Shown in pieces: positions 60,636-64,000 of a stretch of 64,000 nt of DNA. Location: the NCBI GenBank assembly GCA_963666705.2, contig CAXXKO010000017.1, forward strand, positions 306,487 through 370,486. The letters run 5' to 3'. The stretch is from G963666705 sp963666705 (lineage in GTDB: Bacteria > Pseudomonadota > Alphaproteobacteria > CADEGL01). Position 1 is the first letter of the stretch. Each line of letters opens with the position of its first letter. The position numbers and the translations under genes were made by a program. The notes under the pieces were generated by a model. It was not told where the DNA came from, made no database searches, and saw nothing but the letters and a program-made list of their open reading frames with translations.

Positions 60636-61360
60636 TCCGCCCTCAGCGGCAGGCGGTGTGACGTGAGCAGCGGGTTCAGCCAGGTCTTCAGGCGCCGGGT
60701 CGCGAGGTCGTTGTCGATCGGGATGAAGAAGGTCTCGTCGGCCCAGTCGCGCACCATGTCGTAGCTGTCGTAGAGGCTGTAGGAATTGAACACGCCTTCG
60801 CCCTCGTCGTAGAGGTAGCCCCGGCCGCCGGTCTTGACCCAGTCGGCCGCGCGCCACAGGCCCAGGCGGTAGAGGGCCAGCTTCAGGTACCGGCTGCTCA
60901 TGCGGCCGCCGGCGAAGCGGTTCGAATCGGACATGAAGACGCCCTTGCGGGCGACGCGGATCATCTCGCGCACGACGAGCTCGGGCCGGCGGACGTGGTG
61001 CAGGCAGCCGAGCTCGATCACGACGTCGAAGCTCTCGTCGGCGAAGGGAAGGTGGTAGCCGGAGCCGACCAGGGCCTCCTCGGGCGCGAGCCCCTCGCGG
61101 CGGGCGATCCGCGCCAGCCCCTCCACCGGGTCGATTCCCACGACCCTCAGGGCAGGGTCGGCGGCCTTGAAGTGGCGCGCGCCGCGGCCCGTTCCCACAT
61201 CGAGCACCGATTCCGCACCCAGCCAGTCGATGAAGAAGGCCGCGCAATCGAGCGATTTCTGGTGCTCGTTCGCGATGCCCACATGGTCGCGCTCGTAATC
61301 CTCGGCGATGTCCGTGTAGGTGCGCCGCTGCAGCGCCACCGCCGGGTCGAGGCCCCTCAC
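60611..61360 (-). CDS. SAM-dependent methyltransferase
   Basis: A 249-residue class I methyltransferase with SAM motif VLDVGTGRGARHF, VVGIDPVEGLARIARRE, FDVVIELGCLHHVRRPELVV and a C-terminal region NDLATRRLKTWLNPLLTSH. Its 3' end overlaps the 3' end of the UDP-glucuronate decarboxylase gene on the other strand. Substrate unknown; the setting suggests glycan or lipid-linked sugar methylation. Confidence 0.82.
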   Translation of the reverse strand: MRGLDPAVALQRRTYTDIAEDYERDHVGIANEHQKSLDCAAFFIDWLGAESVLDVGTGRGARHFKAADPALRVVGIDPVEGLARIARREGLAPEEALVGSGYHLPFADESFDVVIELGCLHHVRRPELVVREMIRVARKGVFMSDSNRFAGGRMSSRYLKLALYRLGLWRAADWVKTGGRGYLYDEGEGVFNSYSLYDSYDMVRDWADETFFIPIDNDLATRRLKTWLNPLLTSHRLPLRADYAINALK

Positions 61361-61391
61361 CCCCGAGGCTTGCCCGCCATTCCCGCCACCG

Positions 61392-62879
61392 CTACTTGAC
61401 CGGCCGCGGCCGCCCGCGCGGTCCCTGGGCCTGGTGGGCGAGGCTGGGCCGCGCGGGCGCCGCCGGGCCCGGCCGGCGCGGGTCGGCGACGGGTGGGCCG
61501 CCCGGCCGGTGGAGGTGCATGAGGTGCGCGCGAAGGCTCTCCGTGGCGCGGGCCGGCTCCAGCGCGCGCAGCTTGTAGAGGATGCCGGCGAAGAGCCAGA
61601 AGTAGATATTGATGGGATCGTAATCGATCTGCCAGCCCTTGCCGCTGTGAATGGTGATGGTCGCGAAGAAGGCGACGAGGGCGGCCGCCACCCCCTTGAG
61701 GGCCGGGTCGCGCAGAGTCTGGAGCTGGCGGTACCCGGTCACGACGATGGAAAGGAAGATTCCCAACACGGCCACGCCGCCGAGAAAGCCGAGCTCGACG
61801 ATGGCCTTGGCGTAGTAGGTCTCGAGATAGACCAGCACGCGCTCGTCGAAGGCATAGCGCGCGGGGCCGGTGTTCATGCCGGTCCCGACGCCGAGCGGAT
61901 GCTTCCATATGGCGTCGACGACATTTTGGTAGAGCATGCTCTCGCTATAGAGGCCGACCAGGCGCTGGGTCGCGGTGAACATTTCCAAGGGATTGATGCC
62001 GCCAAGATAGAGAGCGCCGACGACGACGATGGGCATGATCACGACGCCGGCGAAGATGCCCTTGAGGCGCCGGTCGAGGAAGACCGTGAAGACCAGCAGC
62101 ATCGGGATGAAGACCAGCGCGCCGCGCGCGCCCGAGAGGATGGAGGCGACCACGAAGACGCAGATCATGACGAGCGCGAAGCGCTGCCATTTGGGCGACG
62201 GGTCGATCCGCAGGAGGGCATAGGCCATCACGACCATGCCCATGGTGTAGCCGAAATACTGACTCGTGAAGGTGAAGGTCGAGGGGATGCGATAGTAGGT
62301 TCCGCCATAGTCGAAGCTGGCAAAACCCTGTGTGGCGTTGGCCGCCGCCTGGCCGTAGAAGGCGCTGATGGTGGCCTCGTAGCCGATGGTCGCGCTGCCG
62401 AACCATTGCAGCAAGCCGACGAGGCAGGGCACGATTCCGATGCCGACCATGACGCGCAGGAGCTTGATGAGGTCCTCTCTCTTGGCGATGAAGGCGCCGC
62501 TCACGAAGATGAGCGGCATGTAGAACAGCCATACCTTCGCGCCGATGGCCGCGACCATCCAGTGCAGGATGCCCGGGTTCATGGTCTGGAGCAGCACCAG
62601 GACCCCCAGGAACCCCATGCTGAGGAGCACGGTCTGCGGCACCCGCGCGTTGCGCAGCTCGCCCGTGTTGAAAAGGAAGAAGGCGAAATAGAGCGGGACG
62701 ACGAACAGGAAATCCTTGAACAGGAGTGGCAGCTTGCTCGTGTACATGTAGAGCGAGATCACCCCGCCATAGGGGATGTAGACCAGCAGCCACCACAGCC
62801 CGCGCTGCCAGCGCAGGATGATCAGGCCCCAAAAGACGAGGCCCGCGGCGCCACCAAAGAGGAGTATGAGGGTGTCCAT
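61392..62879 (-). CDS. O-antigen ligase/polymerase family membrane protein
   Basis: A 495-residue protein with about 10-12 hydrophobic segments and a long periplasmic loop (residues about 280-350) holding PLGVGTGMNTGPARYAFDER, typical of the Wzy/O-antigen ligase (Wzy_C) family. The C-terminus after about residue 440 is Pro/Arg-rich and cytoplasmic. Polymerase and ligase functions cannot be told apart from sequence. It lies 18 bp downstream of the GT4 gene on the same strand. Confidence 0.82.
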   Translation of the reverse strand: MDTLILLFGGAAGLVFWGLIILRWQRGLWWLLVYIPYGGVISLYMYTSKLPLLFKDFLFVVPLYFAFFLFNTGELRNARVPQTVLLSMGFLGVLVLLQTMNPGILHWMVAAIGAKVWLFYMPLIFVSGAFIAKREDLIKLLRVMVGIGIVPCLVGLLQWFGSATIGYEATISAFYGQAAANATQGFASFDYGGTYYRIPSTFTFTSQYFGYTMGMVVMAYALLRIDPSPKWQRFALVMICVFVVASILSGARGALVFIPMLLVFTVFLDRRLKGIFAGVVIMPIVVVGALYLGGINPLEMFTATQRLVGLYSESMLYQNVVDAIWKHPLGVGTGMNTGPARYAFDERVLVYLETYYAKAIVELGFLGGVAVLGIFLSIVVTGYRQLQTLRDPALKGVAAALVAFFATITIHSGKGWQIDYDPINIYFWLFAGILYKLRALEPARATESLRAHLMHLHRPGGPPVADPRRPGPAAPARPSLAHQAQGPRGRPRPVK

Positions 62880-62897
62880 GGGCGGGCCGATGTCTAT

Positions 62898-64000
62898 TCA
62901 GGACTCGGGCGGATGCTGGAATTCTAGCAAAAGTCGGTCCAGTTCGGCACAGTAACGTGCCCAGGTGAGGCCCGCGGCCCGTTGCCGCGCGCATGCGCCC
63001 ATTTCCGCCACGAGCGCCCGGTCGCGGTACAGCAGCTCGATCCGCGCCATCAACGCGTCCGTGTCGCGGATGGGTACGATGAAGCCGTCTTCGCCGTCGC
63101 GCACGGGTGCCCCCGCGTTGGGGGTCGTGATGACCGGAAGGCCGCTCGCCATCGCCTCCAGGTTGGCGAAGGCGGAGCCCTCGTGGAGCGAGGGATAGAC
63201 GAAGATGTCGGCGTCCTGAAACAGCGCGTGGACCTCGTGATAGGGGACGTGGGCGATATGCCGGAACCACTCCCGGTAGGGTGCCAGGCCCTTCCCGGAG
63301 CCGGCGATGCCGCCCACCAGCAACAGCTCCGCCTCCGGCAGGGCCAGCCGGCGTACCGCCTCGAGCAAGTACTTGATGCCCTTCTTCTGGCCGATCTGTC
63401 CTACATATAGGATGCGGAAGGGGCCCTTGCGAGGTACGTCGGCGGGCCGGAAACGCGCGCTGTCGACCCCGTAGGGCAGGAGCGCTATGCGCGCGGGCGC
63501 CACGCCGCGGGCGATCAGGGTCTCGCGCACATAGCCCGAGGGGACGAGCACCCGGTCGGCCTCGATCGCCTCCAATCGGCAGCGCTCGGCCGCCTCGGCG
63601 GGCGTGTCCACCGCGAGGCTGTCGGCGAATTCGGGGTTGAGCGCGGCCTCCTCGCGGTAGATGGCGAGGGCGTCGAGCACGTGGCCCGTGCATTGGTTGA
63701 GCACGGTCGCGATGCCGAGCGCCTTCGCCGCGCGGAAGGTATCAAGCGCGAAGCTGTCGTGGGAGATCGCGACCTCCGGGTCCAGGAGCCGCAGGCGCCG
63801 GGCGACGTGACGGTCGAGCGCATAGCCGCGTTCGAGCGCGAGCCGCGCGCGGTGACGCTGCTCGAAGCCGAGCCGCTTGGCCGCGATGTGCTTGATCTCG
63901 GGCCAGGGGTGGAGGCCGACGCGCGCGCCGTCGATGCCGTCCCGGTGCCGGCGGCGCAACTCGCGCTCGAGGTGCCGGCCGGCGGGGCCGGGGACGAGGC
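62898..64000 (-). CDS. GT4 family glycosyltransferase (5' partial)
   Basis: 367 codons of a glycosyltransferase of the GT4 class, open to the window edge. The C-terminal half has FRILYVGQIGQKKGIKYLLE, VPYHEVHALFQDADIFVYPS and the sugar-nucleotide motif LHEGSAFANLEAMASGLPVI with conserved Glu residues. The N-terminal half has the YGVDSARFRP linker. It transfers a sugar to a lipid-linked or polysaccharide acceptor. Start lies outside the window. Confidence 0.92.
   Translation of the reverse strand, partial: LVPGPAGRHLERELRRRHRDGIDGARVGLHPWPEIKHIAAKRLGFEQRHRARLALERGYALDRHVARRLRLLDPEVAISHDSFALDTFRAAKALGIATVLNQCTGHVLDALAIYREEAALNPEFADSLAVDTPAEAAERCRLEAIEADRVLVPSGYVRETLIARGVAPARIALLPYGVDSARFRPADVPRKGPFRILYVGQIGQKKGIKYLLEAVRRLALPEAELLLVGGIAGSGKGLAPYREWFRHIAHVPYHEVHALFQDADIFVYPSLHEGSAFANLEAMASGLPVITTPNAGAPVRDGEDGFIVPIRDTDALMARIELLYRDRALVAEMGACARQRAAGLTWARYCAELDRLLLEFQHPPES

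Overview
The window is about 70% G+C, and its gene content and order point to an alphaproteobacterium, probably of the Rhodospirillales type. The sequence itself names no species. It starts in a housekeeping block around the replication initiation genes. On the minus strand lie ubiE, ubiB and a partial coaBC. Diverging from them on the plus strand are mutM, a small exported protein, an enoyl-CoA hydratase, rpsT, a rhodanese and dnaA, followed by dnaN, recF and gyrB. An acetoacetate-decarboxylase-like gene, an alpha/beta hydrolase and a class A penicillin-binding protein come next, then a minus-strand run of a thioesterase, ada, a YgjP-type metallopeptidase and a DapA-family lyase (about 16-24 kb).

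From 24.2 to 45.8 kb there is a near-complete cobalamin locus, continued at 50.6-54.0 kb by cobC, cobS and cobT. It mixes genes of the late-cobalt pathway (cobN, cobI, cobJ, cobM, cobL, cobH, cobK, cobQ, cobO, cobW, cobU) with genes of the early-cobalt pathway (cbiD, a CbiG domain fused to CobJ, and a His-rich CbiX). A clear cobalamin riboswitch lies upstream of the cobU-cobW-cobN-cobO-SYLF-cobQ operon. Three non-cobalamin genes sit inside the cluster: a SYLF protein, a SCO1 protein and a small lipoprotein. The two parts of the locus are separated by a lower-GC accessory island (46.0-50.6 kb) that holds a nuclease-like gene, a small HTH regulator, an IS4-type element, IS remnants, a helicase fragment and an orphan promoter next to an inverted repeat.

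After cobT an IS21 element has fused the remains of two different truncated genes (54.3-57.8 kb). The window then ends in a surface-polysaccharide region: a nucleotidyltransferase-like protein, two methyltransferases, a UDP-glucuronate decarboxylase, an O-antigen ligase/polymerase and a GT4 glycosyltransferase that runs off the end.

The most unusual feature is the density of small structured repeats that use CTAG. One family of palindromic elements (193-262 bp, four copies) and one family of paired-hairpin repeats (about 145 bp, five copies, with covarying stems) sit between CTAG tetranucleotides, often exactly on a TAG stop codon. An IS5-type element is also flanked by CTAG at the ubiB stop. 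No tRNA, rRNA or CRISPR array was seen.
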